The notes under the pieces are model-generated. The model made no database searches and was not told the DNA's origin. It worked only from the letters and a program-made list of their open reading frames with translations. A DNA stretch of 13,317 nt from Actinomycetota bacterium (GTDB taxonomy: Bacteria > Actinomycetota > Acidimicrobiia > Acidimicrobiales > Ilumatobacteraceae), in contig WLSJ01000039.1 in assembly GCA_009705865.1 (NCBI GenBank), forward strand, positions 1 through 13,317, written 5' to 3'. The position numbers and the translations under genes were made by a program. Of the stretch, positions 7,344-13,317 are shown in pieces. The number at the start of each line of letters is the position of its first letter. The first letter of the stretch is position 1.

Positions 7344-8551
7344 CCCGTCGGGCCACGATTGTTCTACCGCATCCGGCCGTTGACCCTGTGGAATGGGCAA
7401 CGCTCTTGGCGTCACGTACTGATGATGGGGTGGTTGATCCGAACACGGTGGCCCATGTATTTCGAAATGTGGAACTGAATCCCGAGATGATTCGTCATAT
7501 CGAGACAGTGTTATTAGAAGCCAAAATTTCCATCGCAAAAGTTGAACCTGATATCTCGGGTGAAATAGAAATCCCTGCGCAAGTTCCCTCGAAAGTGGAG
7601 ACACCAAAGGCTGTGGCACCACGAGTTATCGCTGGTGATTCCGGTGATGCAGTGCGTATGTATCTCGGAGAAATCGGTCAGGTGGCTTTGCTCTCAGCCG
7701 ATGATGAAAAAAGACTGGGCCGCGCAATTCGCACCATGCAAGAAGCCAAAGCTCGCTCGACTGAAGGCAGTTTGTCAGCCACGCAACGTCGAGAACTACG
7801 CAACATCATGCGTGAAGGTGAAGAAGCGTTCGAACATCTGATTACAGCAAACTTGCGCCTCGTGGTTTCTATTGCACGTAAATATGACGGGCGCGAGCTA
7901 CAGCTTCTCGATCTCATTCAAGAAGGCAATATTGGCCTAATGCGTGCAGCTGAGAAGTACGACTGGGAAAAAGGTTTCAAGTTCTCTACGTATGCCACGT
8001 GGTGGATTCGCCAGTCAATGATGCGCGCAATGGCTGACCAAGGTCGCACAATTCGCGTTCCTAGCCATGTGGTGGAGATGTTGAATCGAATCACCAAAGC
8101 TGACCGTGAACTGAACGTAGAACTTAAGCGTGAACCAACATATGCAGAACTTGCAGAACGCACGTTGATCTCTGCTGAAAAAATTGAAGAACTGAAGCAG
8201 ATTTCCTCAGTCACAATCAGTCTTGACGAACCAGTGAGCAGTGACGAAGACTCAACGACTTGGGGTGACAAATTTGGCGGTGACAGCACCGATTCACCAT
8301 CAGACGTAGTGCAGCGTCGTGAACTTGTGTCGGCAGTATCGCTGGAACTCGATCATTTGCCAGATCGCGATCGTCGCATCATTGATAAGCGTTTTGGTAT
8401 CTCAAGTGGCGAACCACAAACACTCGATGATGTCGCAAAACAAGAAGGCGTGACTCGCGAGCGAATTCGCCAGATTGAACAAAAGACCCTTGCCCGCTTG
8501 CGTCACCCAAATAACAGCCAACGGCTACGTAGTTACCTCGAATCTGACTAG
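7340..8551 (+). CDS. rpoD: Primary (RpoD/SigA-type) RNA polymerase sigma factor
   Basis: This 403-residue group 1 type sigma-70 factor directs RNA polymerase to housekeeping promoters. Residues 17-70 resemble region 1.1 (helical, ending IETVLLEAKISIAKVEPD), followed by a short Pro/Val-rich linker. Region 1.2 is DAVRMYLGEIGQVALLSADDEKRL (103-126); regions 2.1-2.4 run 165-240 with LITANLRLVVSIARKY, DLIQEGNIGLMRAAEKYD and FSTYATWWIRQSMMRAMADQ; region 3 spans 240-315; region 4.2 carries the helix-turn-helix TLDDVAKQEGVTRERIRQIEQ (361-381). ATG 7340 is chosen because it overlaps the dnaG stop; an in-frame GTG at 7310 lies inside dnaG. The region-1.1-like domain and full region 2-4 match favour the primary factor over an alternative one, though a second RpoD homologue elsewhere in the genome cannot be excluded. 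Confidence 0.94.
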   Translation: MTRRATIVLPHPAVDPVEWATLLASRTDDGVVDPNTVAHVFRNVELNPEMIRHIETVLLEAKISIAKVEPDISGEIEIPAQVPSKVETPKAVAPRVIAGDSGDAVRMYLGEIGQVALLSADDEKRLGRAIRTMQEAKARSTEGSLSATQRRELRNIMREGEEAFEHLITANLRLVVSIARKYDGRELQLLDLIQEGNIGLMRAAEKYDWEKGFKFSTYATWWIRQSMMRAMADQGRTIRVPSHVVEMLNRITKADRELNVELKREPTYAELAERTLISAEKIEELKQISSVTISLDEPVSSDEDSTTWGDKFGGDSTDSPSDVVQRRELVSAVSLELDHLPDRDRRIIDKRFGISSGEPQTLDDVAKQEGVTRERIRQIEQKTLARLRHPNNSQRLRSYLESD

Positions 8552-8602
8552 GGCTATGGCCTTGGGCTCTGGGCGCCCTCGCTGGTAGCCTTTGGGTTCC
8601 CT
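8552..8602 (+). promoter_or_regulatory. Spacer before the tRNA genes with a weak candidate promoter
   Basis: The gap between the sigma-factor stop and tRNA-Asn is G/C-rich. A possible -10, TAGCCT (8586-8591), lies 11 nt before the tRNA, with a poor TTGGGC at 8564-8569 and a 16-bp spacer. This spacing would give a very short tRNA leader. The region also has a GGGCGCCC palindrome (8571-8578) that has no loop and no T-run, so it is not a terminator. Low confidence. Confidence 0.3.
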
Positions 8603-8678
8603 TCCGGGGTAGCTCAGTTGGCAGAGCAACGGACTGTTAATCCGTTTGTCGTGGGTTCGAGCCCCACCCCCGGAGCCA
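8603..8678 (+). tRNA. tRNA-Asn (anticodon GTT), CCA encoded
   Basis: The 76-nt cloverleaf is complete: acceptor TCCGGGG pairs with CCCCGGA, the D-arm contains AGCTCAGTTGG, the anticodon stem ACGGA/TCCGT encloses the loop CTGTTAA (anticodon GTT at 8636-8638), and the T-arm contains GGTTCGAGCCCC. The discriminator is G and the 3' CCA is encoded in the DNA (8676-8678). Confidence 0.95.
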
Positions 8679-8706
8679 GTCGCACCTCTAACCTCGGTCG
8701 ACTTTC

Positions 8707-8780
<74 letters not shown>

Positions 8781-8785
8781 CTCTT

Positions 8786-9352
8786 TTAGTCGTCGTCCTC
8801 GTCGTGTCCGTTTTCGTTTTCATGTTCTTCGTCATCATCGTCGTCGCCTGAGAAGGGGACGCTTGGCTTTGTTGGTTGAGTAGCCGTCGGCTTTTTGATC
8901 GGAGCTATGGGTTCTGAGAGAACGCTAGTAGACACTTTTCCGTTGACTACTTGAGCAAGAAATTCCACTCGTGCAGATGGAGATACGAAGTGAACCTTCA
9001 CATCGCCATTCGGTTGCAACTGTGCTGGTTCAGAAGACCAACCGGCTGCTGGCAGTACGTTGTTGACAGCAATCGATCCTGTGCTCAAGTCAATGACTAC
9101 TGAACCAGACGTACCAACTTTGTAAGTTGTGGTGTTGTTGTTAAGTACAGATGAATCAACCTTTGTAGATTGTTCTGCCACTTGGCCAGGAACTGTGGTG
9201 ACGGCATCGACGATAGGTGCAACTACCGGATCAGTCACGGTTGACGCGATCGATGAGGAAGTGCTGAGTACATTCGAATTGACTGCAAATGCAGCTGCTC
9301 CTGCTACAAGTACTCCTGCGATAGAGAGGGTGGTGGCTATTCCTACCTTCAT
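8786..9352 (-). CDS. Secreted protein with beta-rich domain and acidic Asp/Glu tail, unknown function
   Basis: This 188-residue protein is not assigned to a named family. It has a classical signal peptide (MKVG plus the hydrophobic stretch IATTLSIAGVLVAGAAAFA, likely cut after Ala23). A Ser/Thr/Val-rich linker leads to a beta-type domain (about 77-146) with the pattern YKVGTSGSVVIDL...GW...DVKVHF...ARVEFLAQVVNGKV. A Pro/Lys-rich hinge (147-167) ends in a tail (170-188) with 14 Asp/Glu in 19 residues, suited to binding divalent metal or basic polymers. ATG 9352 is chosen because AAAGGAG sits 6 nt upstream; longer in-frame starts (ATG 9388, TTG 9433) lack this. It is divergent from a two-component system, so it may be its target or sensory partner. 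Its stop is 5 bp from the tRNA 3' end. Confidence 0.8.
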   Translation of the reverse strand: MKVGIATTLSIAGVLVAGAAAFAVNSNVLSTSSSIASTVTDPVVAPIVDAVTTVPGQVAEQSTKVDSSVLNNNTTTYKVGTSGSVVIDLSTGSIAVNNVLPAAGWSSEPAQLQPNGDVKVHFVSPSARVEFLAQVVNGKVSTSVLSEPIAPIKKPTATQPTKPSVPFSGDDDDDEEHENENGHDEDDD

Positions 9353-9358
9353 GATGTG

Positions 9359-9365
9359 CTCCTTT
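9359..9365 (-). promoter_or_regulatory. Strong Shine-Dalgarno deciding the start of the secreted-protein gene
   Basis: AAAGGAG on the minus strand, then CACATC, then ATG at 9352. It is the only strong, well-spaced ribosome binding site I see in the window, so this gene is translated from a leadered mRNA, unlike its neighbours. Confidence 0.85.
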
Positions 9366-9404
9366 GTGGACCGGTGGCCCTTGTTCATCACAGTACGGGC
9401 AGTT

Positions 9405-9432
9405 GATATAGGGGATGGTGTGGGATTGTCCA
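9405..9432 (-). promoter_or_regulatory. Candidate sigma-70 promoter for the secreted-protein gene
   Basis: On the minus strand TGGACA (9432-9427, five of six matches to TTGACA) is separated by 16 bp from TATATC (9410-9405, four of six matches to TATAAT). Initiation about 7 nt downstream would give a leader of roughly 45 nt carrying the AAAGGAG site. It lies in the 146-bp intergenic region shared with the response regulator, a plausible place for a response-regulator operator, though I see no clear direct repeat. Confidence 0.4.
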
Positions 9433-9486
9433 AGATTCATCCAAATCCGAATGTGGGGCAAGTTAGGTCTCATACCCAGAAAGGGG

Positions 9487-9492
9487 CAGAAT
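9487..9492 (+). promoter_or_regulatory. Weak -10 element for the two-component operon (leaderless)
   Basis: CAGAAT, then AGAGAC, then the GTG at 9499. It departs from TAnnnT only at the first base and keeps the important second-position A and final T with the same 6-nt gap. The weaker match could mean that an activator is required, possibly the response regulator itself. A purine run AAAGGGG (9480-9486) lies 12 nt before the GTG, too far for a good Shine-Dalgarno. Confidence 0.4.
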
Positions 9493-9498
9493 AGAGAC

Positions 9499-10170
9499 GT
9501 GAAGGTATTGCTTGTAGAAGATGATGCTGCGATAGCGCAATCAGTAACAGCCTCGCTAACTAATGCGGGGATGACTGTGCATCATTCGGCAACTGGAACA
9601 GAGGCAATCGTGGCTGCGAAAGAATTTGTACCTGAAGTGATCTTGATGGATCTTGGACTGCCGGACATGGATGGACTTGATGTCTCAAAAAGTATTCGTG
9701 AGTTTTCGTCAACCCCCATCATTATTGTCAGTGCACGTGGTGATGAATTAGATCGAGTTCTCGGTCTTGAATTAGGTGCAGATGATTATGTAGTAAAGCC
9801 ATTTAGCCAACGTGAACTTCTCGCGCGCATTAAGGCCGTGACACGACGCGGGCACGATGCAGTACCGCCGGAACCAACGCATGGTTCGGTGCGAGTTCTT
9901 ATTGATGAACGCACACATAGTGCAACTCTTGATGGCGAAGAAGTAGTACTCACCGCAAAAGAATTTGACCTGCTTTCCTTTCTCTCTTCTGAACCTGGTG
10001 TTGTATTTCGCCGCAATGACATTTTGGAACACGTATGGGATACGAATTGGTACGGCACAACAAAGACCTTGGATGCTCATATTGCGTCAATTCGTAAAAA
10101 ACTGGGAAGCCCCGATTGGATTCAGGCAGTGCGTGGTGTTGGTTTTAAGTTTGTTGAGGTTCCCAAGTGA
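9499..10170 (+). CDS. OmpR/PhoB-family response regulator
   Basis: This 223-residue transcription factor is controlled by phosphorylation from the adjacent kinase. The receiver domain (1-115) has the acidic pocket Asp8/Asp9, phospho-acceptor Asp51 in LMDLGLPDMDG, Ser78 at the Thr/Ser switch position and Lys100 in VVKPF. The winged-helix DNA-binding domain (about 125-220) has the typical LTAKEFDLLSFL, RNDILEHVWD and TLDAHIASIRKKLG...IQAVRGVGFKF. GTG 9499 is chosen because the conserved fold starts exactly there (MKVLLVEDD) and a -10-like CAGAAT precedes it; the frame is open further upstream to 9415, but that extension is not conserved. Its stop overlaps the kinase start (GTGA). Gene targets are unknown; the divergent secreted protein is the first candidate. 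Confidence 0.93.
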   Translation: MKVLLVEDDAAIAQSVTASLTNAGMTVHHSATGTEAIVAAKEFVPEVILMDLGLPDMDGLDVSKSIREFSSTPIIIVSARGDELDRVLGLELGADDYVVKPFSQRELLARIKAVTRRGHDAVPPEPTHGSVRVLIDERTHSATLDGEEVVLTAKEFDLLSFLSSEPGVVFRRNDILEHVWDTNWYGTTKTLDAHIASIRKKLGSPDWIQAVRGVGFKFVEVPK

Positions 10171-11561
10171 AGATTCGCCTGATCGGTGCATTAGTCACCG
10201 TTGCAGTTCTGATCTTGATGGTCTTCAGTGTTCCTCTGGCTTCTTTTGTTTCACGTGTTGAACGTGAACGGTTGGTCACTGCCTTAGAGCGTGATGCATT
10301 TATCTTGGCCGGTCATGCCAAAGAAACGCTGAACACCACAGTGGGTGCAGTGCTTCCGTCACTTCAGCCGTATGTCGATAGCTACAGCAAATCAAGTGAT
10401 GCGCGCATAGTTGTCACGAACTCAGATGGCCTCGTTGTGTCCACCAGTGATACGACCATTGCGTTTGGCACTGATTTTTCTAATCGTCCAGAAGTTGCAG
10501 GCGCCCTGAAGGGACTTCCCGCAGTAGGCGAACGTGATTCCGCCACACTTGGCGAGCGAATGCTGTATGTAGCTGTGCCTGTTTTACTCGGTGACAAAGT
10601 GCTTGGTGTCGTGCGATTTTCACATCCGAAGTCGCATGTAGACAAAGAAGTGCAAGATCACGTGATGGGTATTGTTGCCGCTGGATTAATCACCTTGCTG
10701 GCAGCAGCATGTGTTGCGATACCACTAGCGCTCACAATTGCGCGTCCGATCAGCCGCCTAAAGACAAGTACCGAAAGCCTTGCTGACGGAGATTTCACTG
10801 TGCATGCAGATGACACAAAGGGGCCGCCAGAGGTTCGTGAACTGTCACGGTCGTTTAACGCCATGGCTGGGCGAATTGGTTTGATGCTAGAAAGTCAACA
10901 ACATTTCTCGGGTGCTGTGTCGCATCAGTTACGTACTCCATTGACCGCGCTTCGTTTACGGCTTGACCAAGCACAAGAAGCCGTGGGTGACAGTACGTCT
11001 CCCGTAGCTATGGCGCTTGAAGCATCACGTGTAGAGACTGATCGATTGCAAGAAATGATTGAACAACTGTTGGCGCTGTCACGTCTTGAGGCTGGTTCCA
11101 CCGTCACCGTTAAGGTGAATGCGGCGGTAATTGTCCGTAGCCGAGTTGCAATGTGGGAACCACTTGCGCATGAACGCAATGTCACGTTGCGCATTGTTGG
11201 CTTAGAGTCTGCGCCATGTGTTGCTCTTGATGGTGCACTAGAGCAGATAGTTGATAACTACATCGATAATGCGCTGACAGCTGCTCCTGATAATTCAACG
11301 ATCACCATTGAAGTGCATCGTGCGCATCGGCATATCCATGTTGATGTTATTGATGAAGGCCCAGGCCTCTCAGAAGAACAACGGGGCATCGCTTTTGAAC
11401 GTTTCTGGCGGGGCTCGGAAACTGAAAATGCTCCGGGCACTGGCTTAGGTCTCTCGATTGTTCGTCAATTAGCAGTGGCCAGTGGAGGCGTAGCTGAACT
11501 GTTGCCTCGCGCAAACGGTGAACGCGGACTCATGGCACACATTTCGTTGCTTGCGCGATAA
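10167..11561 (+). CDS. Membrane sensor histidine kinase with Cache-like extracytoplasmic domain
   Basis: The 464-residue partner kinase of the preceding regulator starts at a GTG that overlaps its stop. Transmembrane helix 1 is about 5-27; residues 28-165 form an extracytoplasmic sensor with the single-Cache style pattern RIVVTNSDGLVVSTSD...GTDFSNRPEVAGALKG...LYVAVPVLLGDKVLGVVRFS; helix 2 is about 168-190. A HAMP linker (190-242) leads to HisKA with SHQLRTPLTALR (His253), the N-box DNYIDNAL (363-370), the G1 box DEGPGL (396-401), the F-box FERFWRG and the G2 box GTGLGLSIV (424-432). All catalytic boxes are intact. The ligand is unknown; Cache domains often sense small molecules. It converges with the next gene with only 6 bp between stops. 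Confidence 0.94.
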   Translation: MKIRLIGALVTVAVLILMVFSVPLASFVSRVERERLVTALERDAFILAGHAKETLNTTVGAVLPSLQPYVDSYSKSSDARIVVTNSDGLVVSTSDTTIAFGTDFSNRPEVAGALKGLPAVGERDSATLGERMLYVAVPVLLGDKVLGVVRFSHPKSHVDKEVQDHVMGIVAAGLITLLAAACVAIPLALTIARPISRLKTSTESLADGDFTVHADDTKGPPEVRELSRSFNAMAGRIGLMLESQQHFSGAVSHQLRTPLTALRLRLDQAQEAVGDSTSPVAMALEASRVETDRLQEMIEQLLALSRLEAGSTVTVKVNAAVIVRSRVAMWEPLAHERNVTLRIVGLESAPCVALDGALEQIVDNYIDNALTAAPDNSTITIEVHRAHRHIHVDVIDEGPGLSEEQRGIAFERFWRGSETENAPGTGLGLSIVRQLAVASGGVAELLPRANGERGLMAHISLLAR

Positions 11562-11567
11562 GACCAG

Positions 11568-12140
11568 TTAGTGGATGTCACCAATCCAAAACGGAACGCG
11601 CTCTAACAAATTCAAACTAACCGTGCGACAAGTGTCGAGCACCGCGCACACAGGGTCGTTGTCGCCCTTGTAAACATTTGCTAGTGACACAGGCACACGA
11701 CTCACTACCGTGAGGCTCCGTTCTGGGGCGTCTGTGACTTGGTGGAACGAATCAATAGCTGACACTTCAAGTGGCAGCTCAACGCCGCCGAGCCCTGCGA
11801 CTTCCGTCGCAAGCACCAACAGGTCAGGTGGGTGCACAAGCGGTGGGAATGCCCACGTGAATACCAGGGGAAACGTAAAGCCCTCAGGTGGGTCGTCGTC
11901 AGGGTCGTCCATGGCTAACACAGCGTCTTCAAAACTAAGAAGGGTGCGGGGGTCTATTTCTAAGCTGACATGAAGGTCAATGGGGCCGTTGCAGGCTTCT
12001 TCCGGGTGAAGATCTACTTCCCATAGCTGGCGTAAGGAATAGGTCTCCACGAAGTGACGCTCGTCATGCACATGGAACCCATGGTCAACGGCATGACTTT
12101 TCAAATCGGTGACAAATCCGGCAATGTCGATAACGGCCAC
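11568..12140 (-). CDS. Hypothetical protein, 190 residues, no recognised family
   Basis: I do not recognise this protein. It is soluble (no signal peptide or membrane segment) and acidic, with mixed strand/helix character, an Asp/Pro-rich patch (AMDDPDDDPPEGFTF, 76-90) and a conserved-looking end (DTCRTVSLNLLERVPFWIGDIH). The frame is open upstream to an ATG at 12269, but that extension would run over 100 bp into the divergent phosphatase gene and is low-complexity (His/Gln/Pro). GTG 12138-12140 is preferred because TAGTGT lies 7 nt upstream and the predicted protein then starts MAVIDIAGFVTDL. A long frame on the opposite strand (11710-11973) is shorter and unrelated to any start signal. Coding status is likely, given the length and tight fit between neighbours. 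Confidence 0.7.
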   Translation of the reverse strand: MAVIDIAGFVTDLKSHAVDHGFHVHDERHFVETYSLRQLWEVDLHPEEACNGPIDLHVSLEIDPRTLLSFEDAVLAMDDPDDDPPEGFTFPLVFTWAFPPLVHPPDLLVLATEVAGLGGVELPLEVSAIDSFHQVTDAPERSLTVVSRVPVSLANVYKGDNDPVCAVLDTCRTVSLNLLERVPFWIGDIH

Positions 12141-12147
12141 GTCATGG

Positions 12148-12153
12148 ACACTA
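12148..12153 (-). promoter_or_regulatory. -10 element of a leaderless promoter for the 190-residue hypothetical gene
   Basis: On the minus strand TAGTGT, then CCATGAC, then GTG at 12140, a 7-nt gap. Its first two bases are the complement of the TA that opens the divergent phosphatase -10, so the two promoters cannot be open at once. Confidence 0.5.
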
Positions 12154-12157
12154 CCGT
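12152..12157 (+). promoter_or_regulatory. -10 element of a leaderless promoter for the IMPase gene
   Basis: TACCGT, then TCAGAT, then GTG at 12164. It shares the TA at 12152-12153 with the opposing -10 element. No Shine-Dalgarno is present. Confidence 0.55.
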
Positions 12158-12163
12158 TCAGAT

Positions 12164-12946
12164 GTGGCCCATTTCGATTACAACTCTGAGGACCGCGATC
12201 TTTTGGGGTTTCTCCATGATGTGGCTGATGCTGCCGCTGACACTTTGGACGAAATTGCGGATTGGTCAATGTCGGGAGAGCGCGAGGGTCAGTACTCAGC
12301 AGATGTAGTTATTGACGATGTCATTGTTGACTTGCTGCAAGCATCTGGTTTTGAAGTGTTGTCAGAAGAAAGTGGTATCGCAGATATTGTGTGGCCGATT
12401 ACTGATGACAGGTTGTTGGCAATTGTTGATCCGCTTGATGGGTCTACTAACGCAAGCAAAGGTCTTCCGTGGTTTGCAACATCAATTTGTATTGTTGATC
12501 GCCACGGCTTGCGTGCAGCGTTGGTGGCAGAACAATCAGGTAGCGAAACCCGGTACGGCGCATCGCGAGGTGGAGGCGCAAATCGCGATGGGTTGCCGAT
12601 ACGAGTGAATCCGTTGGCAAATGTTTCGCAGGCAGTTGTCGGAACAAACGGAGCGCCTCCATCGCCGCATGGATGGTGGCAATTTCGTACCCTTGGTGCC
12701 GCTGCACTTGATATCTCTCTCGTCGCTAGTGGGGGCCTCGATGGTTATGTTGATTTTCATGACCATGGCGTTTGGGATTACTTGGCTGCGGTCCTTATTT
12801 GTCAGGAAGCAGGGGCCATCGTCGGCGAAGTTGACGGTAAGGAACTGTTGACAATTGACCCGTCGGCACGACGAAGTCCTGTGGTGGCGTCATCTCAGGC
12901 GTTGTATGACTCGCTGCTTGATACCGCCCGTGCTCACCGACGCTGA
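12164..12946 (+). CDS. Inositol monophosphatase family protein
   Basis: This 260-residue Mg-dependent phosphatase belongs to the Li-sensitive IMPase/FBPase superfamily. The metal-binding motifs are all present: SEES (67-70), DPLDGSTN (89-96, Asp89 and Asp92) and WDYLAAVLICQEAGA (204-218, Asp205). Length is typical. In actinobacteria such proteins act on inositol phosphate, fructose-1,6-bisphosphate, histidinol phosphate or 3'-phosphoadenosine 5'-phosphate; the sequence alone does not separate these, and no pathway neighbour resolves it. The following gene is a methylmalonate-semialdehyde dehydrogenase (an MmsA/IolA relative), which hints at inositol metabolism but may be chance. The GTG start is set by the TACCGT element; there is no ATG nearby in frame. 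Confidence 0.92.
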   Translation: MAHFDYNSEDRDLLGFLHDVADAAADTLDEIADWSMSGEREGQYSADVVIDDVIVDLLQASGFEVLSEESGIADIVWPITDDRLLAIVDPLDGSTNASKGLPWFATSICIVDRHGLRAALVAEQSGSETRYGASRGGGANRDGLPIRVNPLANVSQAVVGTNGAPPSPHGWWQFRTLGAAALDISLVASGGLDGYVDFHDHGVWDYLAAVLICQEAGAIVGEVDGKELLTIDPSARRSPVVASSQALYDSLLDTARAHRR

Positions 12947-12976
12947 CGCCTTTGCGGGCTGATAACGCCGTCCCTC

Positions 12977-12982
12977 TATTGT
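12977..12982 (+). promoter_or_regulatory. -10 element of a leaderless promoter for mmsA
   Basis: TATTGT, then GAAGGG, then ATG at 12989. The GAAGGG abuts the start codon, so it is too close to act as a Shine-Dalgarno. It lies in a 42-bp gap after the phosphatase gene, so the dehydrogenase has its own transcript. Confidence 0.6.
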
Positions 12983-12988
12983 GAAGGG

Positions 12989-13317
12989 ATGAAACAGATC
13001 TCTCATTGGATTAATGGCGCAGTAGTTACAGGCACCTCTGGCCGCAGTGGGGCCGTTTTTAATCCGGCAACTGGGGTTCAATCAGCAACTGTTGATTTTG
13101 CTTCAGTTGATGAGATTGATTCAGCGGTGGCGGCAGCTACAGCAGCTTTTCCCGCATGGCGTGCAACCAACTTGTCACGTCGCGCAGAGATCATGTTCAA
13201 CATTCGCAACTTAGTGCAGAGCAATCGAAATGAAATTGCTTCGATGTTGAGCGCTGAGCACGGCAAAGTAATCACTGATGCCTTGGGTGAAATAGCGCGA
13301 GGTTTAGAGAACATTGA
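12989..13317 (+). CDS. mmsA: CoA-acylating methylmalonate-semialdehyde dehydrogenase, N-terminal part
   Basis: The first 109 codons of an aldehyde dehydrogenase are present and the gene runs off the right edge. The N-terminus HWINGAVVTGTSGRSGAVFNPATG and the segment LSAEHGKVITDALGEIARGLENI are characteristic of MmsA/IolA, which turn (methyl)malonate semialdehyde into propionyl- or acetyl-CoA in valine, beta-alanine or inositol breakdown, using NAD and CoA. The catalytic cysteine lies beyond the window, so it cannot be checked. MmsA and IolA differ in pathway rather than in this region. ATG 12989 fits both the family N-terminus and the TATTGT element. Confidence 0.92.
   Translation, partial: MKQISHWINGAVVTGTSGRSGAVFNPATGVQSATVDFASVDEIDSAVAAATAAFPAWRATNLSRRAEIMFNIRNLVQSNRNEIASMLSAEHGKVITDALGEIARGLENI

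Noticed and set aside
8564..8580. GGGCGCCC palindrome after the sigma-factor gene as a possible terminator
   Set aside because: It has no loop, no adjacent T-run and lies directly before the tRNA genes.
8786..8850. Repeated GTC/TCG triplets that look like a microsatellite or short repeat array next to the tRNAs
   Set aside because: They are simply the Asp/Glu codons of the acidic tail of the minus-strand secreted protein; there is no regular unit and no spacer, so neither a CRISPR array nor an att site.
9353..9433. Longer N-terminus for the secreted protein, from ATG 9388 or TTG 9433
   Set aside because: The signal peptide begins at ATG 9352, which alone has the AAAGGAG site; the extension would place a polar, charged stretch before the signal peptide.
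12141..12269. N-terminal extension of the 190-residue protein to ATG 12269
   Set aside because: It would overlap the phosphatase gene by over 100 bp, is His/Gln/Pro low-complexity, and lacks start signals.
12983..12988. GAAGGG before mmsA as a Shine-Dalgarno
   Set aside because: It touches the start codon, leaving no spacing; the TATTGT -10 explains the start better.
12164..13317. Inositol-catabolism cluster from the IMPase gene and mmsA/iolA neighbour
   Set aside because: Each has its own promoter-like element and no iolB, C, D, E or G gene is visible; two broad-family genes are not enough to call a pathway cluster.

Overview
The window reads as chromosome from an actinobacterium of moderate G+C. 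The evidence is a sensor kinase with the SHQLRTPL H-box common in Actinobacteria, GTG starts, start-codon overlaps between coupled genes, and an almost complete lack of Shine-Dalgarno sites. The dnaG/primary-sigma pairing and family mix would suit an Acidimicrobiia (Ilumatobacter-like) lineage, but that placement is inference.

Layout: 1-98 is the 3' end of an unidentified gene, coupled to a YgfZ/GcvT-like folate-binding protein (95-868). A site-2 protease (M50) gene converges on it from the minus strand and overlaps it by 27 bp. Divergent from the protease comes a plus-strand series: pyruvate phosphate dikinase, a TerC-family membrane protein, DNA primase and, coupled by ATGA, an RpoD-type sigma factor. 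Two tRNA genes follow, Asn(GTT) and one with anticodon CAT. Then comes a divergent pair: a secreted protein with an acidic tail (minus) and a two-component system (response regulator and histidine kinase, plus). The kinase converges with an unrecognised 190-residue protein, which is divergent from an inositol-monophosphatase-family gene. The window closes inside a CoA-acylating methylmalonate-semialdehyde dehydrogenase gene.

The most informative pattern lies in the gene starts. Seven of the eight genes that appear to open a transcript have a TAnnnT -10 element 6 or 7 nt before the start codon, and the eighth has the near match CAGAAT. This puts the predicted transcription start on the A or G of the start codon, so the mRNAs would be leaderless. 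Genes inside operons instead use 4-bp GTGA/ATGA overlaps. Only the secreted-protein gene has a real leader with a strong Shine-Dalgarno. The rule also corrects several starts (protease, response regulator, the 190-residue protein). It reveals two divergent promoters at 12148-12157 that appear to share one TA step.

Most genes are housekeeping: central carbon metabolism, replication priming, primary transcription and valine/propionate catabolism. The accessory element is the secreted protein plus two-component module. I see no CRISPR array, insertion sequence, phage gene or convincing intrinsic terminator.
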